A program made the translations under genes and the position numbers. 64,000 bases of DNA from Himantopus leucocephalus (Eukaryota; Chordata; Aves; Charadriiformes; Recurvirostridae), in assembly GCA_003993805.1 (NCBI GenBank), contig RSEF01000003.1:60421759-60485758 (forward strand), written 5' to 3'. The notes beneath the pieces were generated by a model that was given only the letters and a program-made list of their open reading frames with translations, had not been told where the DNA came from and did not search any database. This document shows, piece after piece, positions 1 to 12,714 of the stretch. The stretch's first letter is position 1. Each line of letters opens with the position of its first letter.

Positions 1-45
1 GGACACAGTATTCCAGTTGTGGCCTCACCAGTGCAGAGTAGAGTC
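1..45 (-). repeat. CR1 LINE fragment, cut by window start
   Basis: The bases read as the reverse complement of the CR1 segment that normally appears as 'cagtattccagttgtggcctcaccagtg' variants. Only a short piece is inside the window. Confidence 0.6.
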
Positions 46-3000
46 ATCTAGATATTTTCTGCCTGAGATTTTCTGAAAGGAATGGCCCACACACCATCCC
101 TACAGATGTTACTGCGGTATCTCAGCCATCTTTCTTGGATAGTATTTACTCCAGGATCTTACATGAATAGCATCATTATAGAAGACACCCACAATTAAAA
201 GGAAAAAGGAATATCTCTCACAGCCACTTCTGAAGGTAAATTCAGGTACTTTGCCATATCACTTACTGAATAAGTTCAGTATCATAAACAAGCAGTGAGC
301 CACCTACAGAATTTAAAAAGATTTGCTGTGCTTAAAAAGGCTTCTTTGGGCCCCACCAATAAAATAGTTATAAACGGACTGATTTTTTGGAAGCACTTAT
401 TACCATTCCTGCAGCATGTTGGGATTTGCATATCCTCCTACCCTTGGAAGAAGGGTATTATTCACCTAGCAAGCACTGCCTCCATCAACGTTTGCTATTG
501 GAACTGCACGTGTTTGCATTAGGCAGCTGCATGCTGCCCTTTCATAGCCCAGCACCCACCTCTAGATCAGCAGAACAGAGTTCTTTTCTAAGAGGATCAC
601 GCATCTGTCAGCAGGACACCCTACCGGGGCTGCAGGCAGCACCGCCAGCGGTGAGCTGCTCCTGCCCAGCCTGGAGAGCTGGGGAAGCTCTGGAGGCAGA
701 GGCAGCGCTTCCCTGGGGGTCCCTGCCCACCCACCGCTGCCGTTGCGGGGCAGTGCCGGCCACCAAAAGTCTCTCTGAGGTGCTTGGGTCATGCGTTAAG
801 CAGAATTCAGTTGTGCATCCGCTTTCTCTGTCTTTTGCCCTTGTGTGAAACGGATGTGAACGATCTCAAATGCCCGGAAAATTCTGACATAGTTGCACTT
901 TATGTGCCCTCCACATAGGTGCGAAATACACCCCATATAAGCACCCTGACAGGCCCAGAATAACAGCTGCGCTGCGCAGTCTGGGTTGCCTCAGGTTTTT
1001 GCTTACAAACATGTTTCAGGAAGAATTTCAGGCACAGTCAACATCCATCTCTAGATCTCCCAACATAAGAGGCAGACCATGCCTGAAATAAATTGTCGGC
1101 ACCTGATAAAAAGCCTAAATGATTCTGTGGAGCCCAGCTTGAGTCATTTAAAAAAGAAAACAACTCGCAGAGCCACTACTGCTCCATAGCGAGGGGCCAT
1201 TATTAGACAAATCCTCAGGGGCAAACTCGGTTGCGGTTGGTCAGTCATTTAAATATTCCTATTCGGCTGCCTCCATGCTGTCCAGGACATGAAGCAAATG
1301 AAGCCTGGCTGTTACCCAGATGATCCACGATGTTGTGACCAGATGGAACTTCGCTTACAACATGTGTAGGTGCCTGCTGGACAATAAACAGGCTTTCACT
1401 GTCTTTTGCTCTGATGAACTCAAGGGGGTTACTGGCAGGTTAAAACAATCATGGCCCCCAAAAGATTTATTTTTTTTTTTAATTTATGCCAGATGAGCAG
1501 AACAACAGCAACAACAAAGGTTAAATGGATGTTTATTTTTTGTATTAGTGCTGATTTCTGGGTTTGCCACTTAACTCAGGATCAGTAAAGAAGAACAGCT
1601 GTATTTTTGTTCATTCGTTTGTGGTTTTTATTTTTTTCTCTTGAAATTATTGTGACAGCTGCAAACACAGTTTACAGATAAAACAAAAATTATTTATAGC
1701 CTCATTTCCATTTTGGGGGGGGGTGGGTTGGGTATGTATGTGCACACATTAGTGGCCCCCCATGTGTACTTGTGCATGACTGGCCATCCTCCTGTCCAAG
1801 AACTTTCAATGAATTGGACAATTTCAATTAAATACCATCAGAATTCTTACAAATATCATGAAAATAAAAAGCCAGAGATAGAAGAAAGAGAGAGATTCTA
1901 ACTCCTGCTGAAAGGAAAGCTGCAGTGCAGGCTGCACCCTCGCTACCCATCAGAAATTGGAGAAAAGAGAGAGACACGCGCACGCACACACCCACACACA
2001 CATACATGTTCTGACAGTTCCAGTTGCAGGAAAAGCTTTATTAGACACCAGAGATGATGCAGATCCACGGCCAGCCAGGCTACAATGGCCCTACTGCACT
2101 GTTTCTCAGAGCACGGTCATGTGAAACCTGGATGTAGAATAGAAGAAGGACTGGGCAGACGCCAAAGCTTATGCAGAAATCTCAGTTATTCTATGCACCC
2201 TCAGCTTTTGTATTTGTTAATGGAATCTCTGGCTGTTCTCAACAACAGAAAAGCCAGAACCAAACAGCCTATAAACAAAATGTCCCCATTCGTGACAAAG
2301 GATGCAAAAGCTGATCCCAAAGCCCACACCTTAAATTAAACTTTAAAGGAAAGTTGTTTGATTGCCCCTCACTCAGATGTAATCCCCAGTTCCAGAAGCT
2401 GAACACTGATGGATTGTATGAGCACCCCAATAAGGCGCTGGAGAAATTCAGCTTGCTTAGCGGAAACACTGTCAAAGCTTGCACTAACACGTCCAGTTTT
2501 ATGATGTAGGGAACACCCATCAGATCTGTTCCAGCATTTCAGCTGCGTGGGGAGCAACATCCAGATGAGGTTGTAATGAACAGCTGGCGAATTTTTCAAA
2601 TGCTTCAGCTGACTCTCAAACAATTTTGTAACAACATCCCTGCAAGAACAGAAATCTCTGCTTCTTTCACAGGAGAGAAGATGGAAAACAGGCACTGTTC
2701 AGTATGAATTGTTATTTCCCTGTAGTTCTACACAAAGGGTATGTTGCTTTCCTGAAATGCCACATTTGTGCTGGAACGATAAGAAACAAATCACAGTCAC
2801 CAGAAAACAGGAACTTGGCAGCCTATGCCTTTTATTGAAGCTACTCTGATGTTAAATGTGTTGGGTGCCTGTATCAATTTCATTTCCATGTTTTCCTGCT
2901 GTTGAACCATACTTATTCTGCTAATGTGAATTTTTCTGCTCTTCCTCAAAAAAAACCCAAAACATTCTTATTCCCAAGACCTATCACATGTTTGTGAGGT
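46..3000. other. Intergenic DNA, no gene seen
   Basis: No exon with conserved coding content is recognisable. Open frames, including one at 387-848, have no family motifs. It holds a CA-rich microsatellite (1973-2006). The segment 840-1440 reads as complex, non-repetitive sequence and is a possible conserved non-coding element. Confidence 0.5.
1973..2006. repeat. (CA)n-type microsatellite, interrupted
   Basis: Alternating CA with CG and CC interruptions, directly visible in the sequence. Confidence 0.85.
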
Positions 3001-3002
3001 TG

Positions 3003-3792
3003 AGGAAGAAGAAGTTCAACCAGGCCAAGTGCCGGGTCCTGCACTTGGGTCACAACAACCCCATGCAGCGCTACAGCCCTGGGGAAGAGTGGCTGGAAAG
3101 CTGCCCGGTCAAAAAGGACCTGAGGCTGTTGGTGGACAGCTGGCTGAATATAAGCTAGCAGTGTGCTCAGGTGTCCAAGAAGGCCAACGGCATCCTGGCC
3201 TGCATCAGGAATAGTTTGGTTACCAGCACTAGGGAAGTGATTGTTCCCTTGTACTCGGCACTGGTGAGGCCCCACCTTGAGTACTGTGTTCAGTTTTGGG
3301 CCCCTCACTACAAGAAAGACATTGAGGTGCTGGAGCGCGTCCAGAGAAGGGCAACAAAACTGGTGAGGGGTCTGGAGCACAAGTCTTATGAGGAGCGCCT
3401 GAGGGAACTGGGGTTGTTTAGCCTGGAGAAAAGGAGGCTGAGGGCAGACCTTATCGCTTTCTACAACTACCTGAAATGACGTTGTAGAGAGGTGGGAGTC
3501 GACTTCTTCTCACCAGTAAAAAGTGATAGGACAAGAGGAAATGGCCTCAAGTTATGTCAGTGTAGGTTTAGGTTGACTATTAGGAAAAATTTCTTCACCG
3601 AAAGGGTTATCAAGCATTGGAACAGGCTGCCCAGGGAAGTGGTGGAGGCGCCATCCTCGGAGATATTTAAAAGACAGGTAGAGGTGGTGCTTAGAGACAT
3701 GGTTTAGTTTTGGCAGTGTTGGGTTGATGGTTGGACTTGATGATCTTAAAGGTCCCTTCCAACCTAGACAATTCTATGATTCTATGATTCTA
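3003..3792 (+). repeat. CR1 LINE, 5'-truncated copy with 3' end
   Basis: It carries the C-terminal part of the CR1 reverse-transcriptase ORF. Recognisable stretches are [15 protein letters not shown] at about 3276-3320 and the later [12 protein letters not shown] at about 3622-3657. Frame shifts and stops break the ORF. It ends in the diagnostic CR1 3' tail with repeated ATTCTATG/TTCTATGA units at about 3771-3792. 5' truncation is usual for CR1, and the copy is not coding-competent. Confidence 0.95.
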
Positions 3793-6700
3793 AGAACATT
3801 CAAAGAGTGACCAGTACATTTGTATTTTCATTTCTGAGAGCCAGAAGAAGCATAGGTCACAGGAACAGCTTAAGCAACAGTTGTTTGGGGTTTTTTTAAT
3901 TAAAAAACAAGACCTCTATAGGTAGACCTTCTTGTTGCCATGGATAGCTGATGCCAGAATTCCACTCATGTCACAGTAAAGGAGATGTGCTGTTGTGAGG
4001 GGCTGTGCTAGGGTTTCCTAAGGCAGGCAGCTGTGATGGATGCCTGATCATGAAGAAGGAGGGACGGGTTTGCATTTTATCCTAGTAAATGCAGATGCTT
4101 ATAATAAGAAATGGTGGTATAGAAACTAGTTTCTAAAACCGGAGAAATACTGGCTCAGAGGTGTTTCCATGAGCATACACTGAATGTTTAATCCAGAGTG
4201 ATGAACTATTCCTGACAAGGGGACATGCAGGAAGAATGCTCATTGGAAATGCTCTTGCCATTTGGAAGTAGAGAAAAACTTTAAGGCAGCATGGTCGACC
4301 TTGGAGAGGAAAAAAAAAAAGACAGAGGACAAAGATACATGGCAAAGGGGTATGCAGAGATGAAATTACCTGTCTCGCGGCTGTGATGCCATTCCCTCAC
4401 TATTGGACGTAGTTTTGCAGCAGCAGACACTTGAGTCAATTGAGATGAAGACTGGGCAGTGAGCAGTAAAGCCATTGTGCATGGATGTGATGAGCACTGT
4501 ATCCACAACTCATTCATGCCAGACCTGCTTTCCGAAGCAATTTCTGATCAGACTCCAGCACCAGCTCACCCCCTTCTAGTCCTGGATAAGCAAAGCTCCG
4601 CTTTCAGTTCTGTGAGGGTAGGAGCTGATGGTAAGCAAAGGTGATGGCACAGATCAGACAGGTTTTGGGAAGCTGATGAGAACCAGTATGAACTTTGGAG
4701 CACTGGACTTGTAGGCCAGGTGGAGACATGGAGGTTTCAGTGGGCTGTGGATGAAGATAATTCCCTGTTCCTCCTTATCGCTCACAAATCCCTTATCCTC
4801 CTGTTTTTTCTGATCACAGGCTCTCTTTCCTGTGCTATCTCTATAATGATATAGGTTATTCATACAAGTAATTACAGTTGTTGCTTAAAAATTGATCACC
4901 TTAGAGATAAACAATGTCTGAGAAGATAATTCTCAAGACAAGCTGTAGTATCCCACAGAGTTTCACTGGACCAATTGTCTTAAATGGACCTTGAACAGAG
5001 TCCACTGAGCAGAAGACTGGTGAAACATTCCTACTCCTGGTTCTGACCCTGGGTTTGCTGAGAAGCTCAAGACTGCAGTTGAGGTCTGGCAAGGAAAGGG
5101 GAGTGTGCACAGATACTATTGCTCCTGATGTCCTCTCCCAGTTTTTCTCACACTGGATACCATCGCCAAAACAAGATCTTGCCTTCTGGCTGCCACCTCT
5201 TGTTTGTTATCCAGGGCTTGCTTCTGTCCAAGCATTTTCCAACTTTCCTTTGTCTCTTGCTCATCTCTTCTATTTAAACTGTGTACTTAAAGCACATAAT
5301 GCTGACTAAAGTGGTTTAAGGCAGAATGAGAAACTGACCGTTCATGAATCTAACTAAAAATCTTTAATGCTACCAGGACTGCACGTTCATTCATTACTAC
5401 ACAGACAAGTTTGGCTACAATAATCACTTTTGAAACCTTTTTGTTGGCAATATAGTAGATTAGTACGGCTAAACAAGTGCACTGCAGAGTGCAGTGTCAG
5501 GAGAATAAGATCACAAGTCAGTGTTATTTCTCCATTTCTGAATATTAGAAAATACTACCTAAAATAGTCATATGAAGTGAGGTACTAGAAAATGACAATT
5601 GGTTAAGCAATTGAACAGCAAATTACTTTGTGCAGTTAGAATACAGGGAAATGTCATGTTTCTGAACTGCAAGTATGGCTTCACTCACTAGCTCCAGATA
5701 CTGATGTAGATAATTTCAAAGCATGCATATTTACAAATCAACCATTTAAACACTACATGCAAGAAAAAATATACAGCTGTGTGTTGAATCACACCTCACT
5801 GACTACACCTGTGCTGCATTTGGTAGCGACACTGGAAGGCAGATGAAGTTTCATGACCCAGGTGCTACGAACAGTTGTAAACCCTGCTGCTCTTCAGCAG
5901 GAGCATGCTCAGGCTGTGCAACTACCTATGGTGCTTTGCACCTCGTTGCATCAGCTCTTTCTTAACCAACTGTATTTATCACCATTGCCAGGATGTAACT
6001 CCCCGTTTCATGCCCCAGAATGCTGTACATCGGAGGCCAGAATCCTCTCAGAGCCTGCACAGGACTTGCAGGGAGCCTGGCCAGCAAACTGCCTCCTCCA
6101 TGCCCTCAGGCCAAGACCTGGGCCATTGGAGAGGGTGGGCAAAGCTTCCTCACCCAGCCCATGAAGCACCAGGGAGCCACTCCAGCCTGGGAACCCTCTG
6201 CTCCGTGGCCCTCTAAAGGGTCACCACCACCTGGTTTTGGATAAGGGTGTAACCATGTAGCCTGTAATAGGGTATGGCCATTGCAAGTAAAAGGCCATTT
6301 TTCTAATTTTCGAGTTCACTGTGTATCTATAGGTTTGGGGTTTTTTTAATTTTATTTTTGTCTGATATTGCTGTGGTATTACAAATCTGACATAAGGTGT
6401 AATGCAGAGGAAAACAGGCTTGATATGGTAACAGACGCCTTGAGAAGTGGAGACAGGGGATGGGGTGTAGAGGAGTACAGCCATGGGATTATAAGAAACC
6501 AGGCACAGGCAAGGCACTGGAGATCCCACAGGTACAAACAATTCACCAATGGTCAGTTAAAGAAATGCAGATCTGGACAAAACTGGGTTTAGGGCAACAA
6601 ACAGAACAAAGGAATAGCACTAACATGCATAAAAGGCAAAAGATACAGTTCATTCAGTTGTAACATGGATTTGCAGGCCAGCAGAGAAAGAGCGAAGTTC

Positions 6701-8255
6701 AAAAGCACGTTAGCAAGCATACAGAAAGGACCTAAAGTGGATCCTAGAGTGAGGAAGAAGTAACCATCATCATGAACATCATATGCCTCCAGCAAAGGAC
6801 TCCAGATGCTGACAACTTGCCTTAACCCCTGCTTCACCACCACCAGAGTCAAACCACCAGCCTTAGGAGCCAGAGGAGCAGGGGGAGGGTGAGTAAAACA
6901 TTGGGAAAAGGGGTAGAAACTAATATGTGTGTGTATAATGGTTTTAACTGTGTTATCATTATTGATACTTTTTCTGCAAAAATGTATTCTTTTCCTTTCT
7001 GTAATAGTTACTAATAATTCTTGGATTAGACTGGTGAGATTTGGTTTATACTAACAACAGATTATTGGCATTATACACAAGGTGAGTTTCCCCTCTGCCT
7101 GTAAACAAGATGTTGTGCATAACAAGGGACCACAGCACGCTTTGGTGGGACCAGGACATTTTGTCATGCGTGATAACAGCCATGCACAGGAGATAAGAGG
7201 CACTTTTGGCAGCCAGCACCAGCAGCGAGTGCCCCACCTGCTGTGACAGGACCCCTCCTTTAAAGCAATGTTCCCCCTGAACAGTCACCCCTCTGGAAGC
7301 TGATCACACCTGAGTCGTCTCACTTCATGAGAAGAGATTTGGCGTGCAAAATCCTGTCAGGCCAACTGTGTCAGGGGCGAGCTGGGCCATCAGCATCCCT
7401 TCAACACCGTTCCCTCAGCTGTGCAAGAGCTGCAAATGGCATTCCTAGCCCCCGAGACAACTGTGCTAGCAGAAAAAGGGATCTCTGGCCAGTTTTCACT
7501 GAACACCAGGTCCAGTTTATGGACTCACTATCAATGGCTGTGAGCAAGTACACAGCGCCTGCTCATGCTATGACCCCAGGGCACCTGATTAGGGAAAGAG
7601 CTAGTGTCACCTTCTGCAGACAGGCGTGTCAGCAGCCTCAGGGTACCAGTCTCTGTCATAGTCAAAAACCTCCATAATCTGCTGCCTGAGTCATTCAGAC
7701 CTGCCTAAACAACTCTGGGCCACACAGCCAAGGCAGTCAGGTGTTGAGCTACTGCTAGGCAGGGATGCAGCATGAGTTCGGTCTGCTAACAGCAGAACAG
7801 AATCCCGAGGGACAGGCATGATACTAGCATTTCAAAAGCCATTAGTGTTTTCCACTGTTTCTGCAGAGCTAGCATGAGGATGAGGTCTCCCAAGCTACCT
7901 TCCCACAGTCCTAGACAACAAGGCACAGCTCCCAGCAGAAAAAAAGGGCTACAAAAGGTACACTTACATGGCATGAAATCAGGTTGCATCATGGCAGTAA
8001 TCTAAACCACCTGGGACTATTTGACTAGCATCATCAAGCATCTCTCCATTAGCCACTGGATCCCTCCTCGTCTCGAGAGGCAACTGCAATTTCTCTACAA
8101 ATAAATGGAAAAGAAAACGCACACACACAAAAACCCCAGCAACAACCAGGAAGATTATGTCCCACTCTTTAAATCCCAAGTTAAAACCAAAACAAAGTAA
8201 ACAAGTTATGATACATTATTGTAAACAAACATGATTTTGTCAGGAAAATAACTTG
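3793..8255. other. Intergenic DNA, nothing gene-like recognised
   Basis: The sequence is mixed unique DNA with a few short homopolymers. Open frames at 5853-6244 and 7327-7677 show no domain motif, and no supporting splice structure with protein similarity is apparent. Confidence 0.5.
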
Positions 8256-8260
8256 CTCTG

Positions 8261-8758
8261 TGTCATGGTTTAACTCCAGATGGCAACTAGGACCGCACAG
8301 CCAGTCACTCACTCACACCCCCCAGTAGGATAGGGAGAAGAGGGAGAAAAAAGAAAAAAACAACAACTTGTGGGCTGAGAAAAAGACAGTTTAATAGAAC
8401 AGTAACATAAGAGAAAATAATAACAGTAATGGTAAAAGAATATACAACATCAGTGACACAATACAGTTGCTCACCAGCCCAGCCCGTCCCGAGCAGCGAT
8501 CACAGATTGCTGCCCCCTGGCCAACCCCCATTGATATACTGAGCATGATGTTTATGGCATGGAATATTCCTTTGGCCAGCTTGTCCTGTCTATGCTCCCT
8601 CTCAGCTTCTATGGGAAGCTAAAAAAGTCCTTGACTTAATATAAGCATTACTTAGCAACAACTAAAACTATATGTGTTATCAACACTATTATCATACTAA
8701 ATTCAAAACACAGCAGCTACTAGGAAGAAAAGTAACTAGCCCAGCTGAAACCAGGACA
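8261..8758 (-). mobile_element. Solo LTR of an endogenous retrovirus, ERVL-like by target duplication
   Basis: The element begins TGTCATGG and ends CAGGACA on the + strand, so it has TG...CA termini in either reading. It is flanked by a perfect 5-bp target duplication CTCTG (8256-8260 and 8759-8763). The sense orientation appears to be minus, because an ATTAAAC polyadenylation-type signal and a TATA-like site follow LTR order on that strand. A 5-bp duplication is typical of ERVL. No internal sequence remains, as expected after recombination between the two LTRs. It resembles an LTR family I recall from Neoaves genomes; the family name is not certain. Confidence 0.88.
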
Positions 8759-8763
8759 CTCTG

Positions 8764-10735
8764 TCAGCAGTTTTCCTTCCTACTAGAAGCCGTTGGCATT
8801 CAAAGTTCAGCAGCATGGGTCAAAAAGAGGCAGCACAACACGGTCAGCTCTACCAGGGGCAAGCAATGTTTTTTATGAAATCTCCGAAGGTTCTTTTGTC
8901 ATTTGCATGTCCTGTAGTGTGTAATGTCAGCTTATTTAGGAACAAAGGTTCTTTTCTATTTTCACAGTTCCTCAGACAACATAGAAAAAGGATTTCAAAA
9001 CTCTTTCAGGGAAGTGGTAGTTGAAACGCTCTGTACCACGTAGCACTCTTGCACAATGTGTACATTCTGCATTCTCTTACCAACCATGGTTGGTAATTTT
9101 TGCAGACTTTTATGTACTCTTGTACAACTGAATATCCAAAGAGAACATTGCGATCACCTGGTCCATCTTTGTGCACAGTGTAAGCACTTACTAATTTCTG
9201 CGTTACACTTCTTTGTTTCTGTTCCAGAACTTCTGTTAAGCTATGGCATATTTTCTAGAAGGATGCTTGCTCTTGATTTAATATCAAGTGCTAAAGATTC
9301 TATCAGTTCCCTGCATAATTTGTTCTGATGGGATGGCTTGCTAAAAATATACATAGATACCTTTTTTGCATTGCATCTGTTTACAACATTTCCCCTAGGC
9401 TGAAGTTCTATCAGAAACCTCTTCCACATTGAGGGAGACCCCAACTTGCCTTCTGTCAGGTAAACTGTTCTAACCAACTTGGTTTCTTTTTACCCGGAAG
9501 AATTTCCAGATGTCAGATGATTCTTTTCTGGATACTCTGCAATTTTTAAGCAATCCAGGCACCATAAATAGTCACGACATTGAAGTATCTACCCCAATTA
9601 TTCCATCTATGGCTATAACATAGTATCCCTTCTGCGCTTGTCTGATGTTCCTCTGCTTATGCATTCTAGAGTTGGATTAGCTCTCTGACATACAGCTTCC
9701 TGCTGGGAGCTCCATTACTGGCACCATGTGATGCTAAACAGGTAGAATGTGCGACATCAGCACTTTTTTCCCCTCCACAAACAACCTGATATACACATTG
9801 CCAACTGCACTTGATTTGAAAAGCAAGAAAATATTTAATATTTTTACTTTAAACAACATGCTGGACATGTTCCTCGCAAATGTGCTGTCCTTCTAAAGTC
9901 AGGGTTTAACAGAGAGGAAGTGTATTTTCAATATTTTTTTTCTTAAATTTGAAAACTTTTTCTTTTTTTCCTATAAAATAAAGGTATAAAGACATTTGGG
10001 TACGATTTTGCCAGAAGTAGTACAAAGACCTCAATTAAATAAAAATCCTCACCACAAGCATATGTCCCACACAATAAGTTCAATGATAACACTTTTAGAT
10101 ATTCCTAAATGCAAACTGTATCCAGCTGATGGCCTCAGTCTGTTACCATACAAAGTTTCATTTTGACTTTGGCTGGAATAGATGTAACTAAATTTAAAGA
10201 AAAGCTAGCAGGGCAAAAAGTCAGACCTGCAAAGCTCATTTTGATCTGTGAGTGCTCACTGGCAGGATGGAAGACTTACGAATTTGCCCACTGACTGTTT
10301 ACTGCTCTCCTATAGAGTTATCTTTATGTATGTTAGTAATATTCTGACTTACAAAAAAAAAACAACCAAAAAGCAAGTGATATGAAATAAAAATAAAATC
10401 GGCTTGCTGTAATCTCAGCCAAACATATATTTACTTTCAAACGACCATATAGATGGTATTCCAGTCTCTGTTTTGAGAACAGAAACTATTTCTTGAGAAT
10501 GTTTATATGCAATTAAAGTAATGACGCTGTACTCAGTCAACTTAAACGTGATGTAAAGCCCTTTGCGTTAGATTTTGCAGCCCTTCAGTGCTTAAGTTGC
10601 AAATTTTAAACTGTTAAAAATGCACATTAGTGAAGTAGCTACATCCATTTCTCCCCGCATGTGTGCTTTTAATGCATACTTTGAGGGCACTTAGTCTTAG
10701 ACAGAAATGTAACTCTGTTTTTTTCACTGCCTTTC
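8764..10735. other. Intergenic AT-rich DNA, no gene seen
   Basis: Unique AT-rich sequence. Small open frames at 8672-9328 and 9241-9477 lack family motifs. No repeat family is recognised with confidence. Confidence 0.5.
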
Positions 10736-11328
10736 TGTCATGGTTTAACCCCAGCCAGCAACTAAACACCACACAGCCGCTTGCTCATTCACTCTCCCCT
10801 CAGCAGGATGCGGGGGAAGAGAATTGGAAGGGTAAAAGTGAGAAACCTCATGAGTTGAGATAAGAACAGTTTAATAATTGAAATATAAAAATAATTATAA
10901 AAAATAGTAGTAAAGAGCAAAATAAGAAAAAGAGAGAGAAATAAAACCCAAGAAAGACAGGTGATGCAAATGAAAAACAATTGCTAACCCCCAACTGACC
11001 GATGCTCAGCCAGTCCCCAAGCAGTGGCCTCCCCCGGCCAACTTTCCCCCTAGTTTATATGCTGAGCATGTCATATGGTATGGAATATTCCTTTGGTCAG
11101 TTGAGGTCAGGTGTCTCAGCTTTGTCTCCTCCCAACTTTTTGTGCACCCCCAGCCTACTTGCTGGTGGGGTGGTATGAGGAGCAGAAAAGGCCTTGACTC
11201 TGTGTAAGCACTGCTAGAAATAACTAAAACATCCCTGAATTATCAACGTTTCCAGCACAAATCCAAAAAATACCCCCATACTAGCTGCTATGGAGAAAAT
11301 TAACTCTACCCCAGCCAAACCCAGCACA
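10736..11328 (-). repeat. LTR portion of the 10736-12709 element
   Basis: It starts TGTCATGG and ends CAGCACA on the + strand. Extended similarity to 8261-8758 is visible in the first 60 bases (both mention the same TCATTCACT/ACTCACTCAC region and the AGTTTAATA signal) and at the distal end (CAGCTA...GAAAATTAACTCTA-like). It is about 95 bp longer than the solo LTR. Confidence 0.8.
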
Positions 11329-11849
11329 TTCTCCACCCGTTATTCCATACTATTTACCTCATGCTCAGGTTCCATGTTATCCAATACGTCATCATTAACT
11401 GTCACTCCCCTTCCCATCCTCTGATACAATACACAGATATCATTCCCTTAGTCTATGGACCATCCCTGTGAAATGACTGTAAAATGTCCATAAATGCCCA
11501 CAAAATGTCCATTGAGTTGATTTAGTCCATGACTTTGGGTTCCACCTGTTATGGTGGTCACTCAGGACAGGAGAGATAGTATGTTGCATGGAGTTATGGG
11601 GCACCAAAGCCAGCTCAGGTCGGGTCAGCACTACACTTGCACTGCTTCTTGTAAAACTTGTCCTTCATTGGTTTAGGTGGTTCCTGCTAGAGTACTTCCT
11701 ATAACATGCAACTCAAACCCACGGTTACAACAATTTAAAGGTATTTCCATTACAATCTCCACCCTGGTCCCTTTGGACTGCAATGAACTTGCCCTTGCCT
11801 CTTCTCCCGGCTCCAACTGGGACTTACCTGCAGACTGCAGTCCCTTAGA

Positions 11850-12385
11850 AGTGTACCTGCTCCAAGTGGAGCCTTATCTATGAGCCATAATCTCTCCAGG
11901 GGTACACCTGCTGCGACATAGACTTATCCACAGCCACAGTTGCTTTGAGGTGCACCTGTTCCAGCGTGGCCTTATCCATGGGTCACAATGTCTTCAGAGA
12001 TACACCTGCTCCAGCGTGGCCTTACCCACAGCCACAGTCCCTTCAGAAGTAAACCTGCTCCAACACGGCCTTACCCATGGCTGCAGTTCCTCCAGGGGAG
12101 TACCTGCTCTGTCGTAGGCTTATACATGGCCACACACTTCGAGGTGCTCCAGCACGGCCTCATGCACAGCCACTGACGCTTTAAGGTGTACCTTCTCCAG
12201 TGTGGACTTATCCTTGGACCACAATACCTTCAGAGGTATACCTGCTGTGGCACAGACATAATCATGGCCACAGACACTTCAAGATGTACCTACTCTGGCA
12301 TGGGCTTATCCACAGCCACAGACACTTTCGGGTGTCCTGCTGCTGCGTGGACTCATCCACAGGTCACAGTCCCTTTGACTTGAGT
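11850..12385. repeat. Tandem array of about 11 units of 49 bp
   Basis: The motif CCTGCTCCAGCGTGG and its variants recurs at about 11856, 11907, 11955, 12005, 12054, 12103, 12144, 12191, 12241, 12289 and 12336. The spacing is mostly 47-51 bp. Each unit also has a CTTATCCACAGCCACAG-like half. It sits in the internal part of the LTR-bearing element. Confidence 0.88.
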
Positions 12386-12714
12386 TCACACTGAGGTTCC
12401 AGCCTGTACAGGACAGAAAGAGTAACGATGCCCCGGCCATCTGCCAGCCCAGGCGCATGGCCATTGCTGCTATCACAACGTTCCCAGGCACAGCAGAGTA
12501 AGATGATAAGCAGTACAGCAGTACAGCAAAAGCCAAAAGCAGCCACTAACGAGCACAAGACTCTAATATACAGTAAGGCAAGTGAGCCCCATGGCAAACA
12601 CAGAAACCTGTCCATTAATAGCTAAATGGCAATAACAGCTATAAATTGGATCTAGCACATTCCAATCAAAACTGTCATCTCAAACCCTTCGAGCCTCACA
12701 TTGGGCACACTTTC

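Larger units (their letters stand above)
10736..12709 (-). mobile_element. LTR-bearing retroviral-type element, apparently PBS-internal-3' LTR without a 5' LTR
   Basis: Positions 10736-11328 are an LTR similar to the solo LTR at 8261-8758, with TG...CA ends and a TATAAA on the minus strand at about 11055-11060. In minus-strand order it is preceded by a short purine-rich tract (GGGTGGAGAA), as expected of a polypurine tract. Before that lies about 1.4 kb of internal sequence with a 49-bp tandem array. The far end (12690-12709) resembles, on the minus strand, a lysine-tRNA-type primer binding site. The whole is flanked by CTTTC (10731-10735 and 12710-12714). No gag, pol or env frame is visible, so it is non-autonomous or deleted. 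Confidence 0.7.

Noticed and set aside
387..848. Open frame of 153 codons near the window start
   Set aside because: No conserved domain and no splice partner; the overlap with a GC-richer patch explains the length.
11850..12385. Could the regularly spaced repeat be a CRISPR array?
   Set aside because: The units are contiguous and diverged without unique spacers, lie inside an LTR-bearing element, and the genome is vertebrate.
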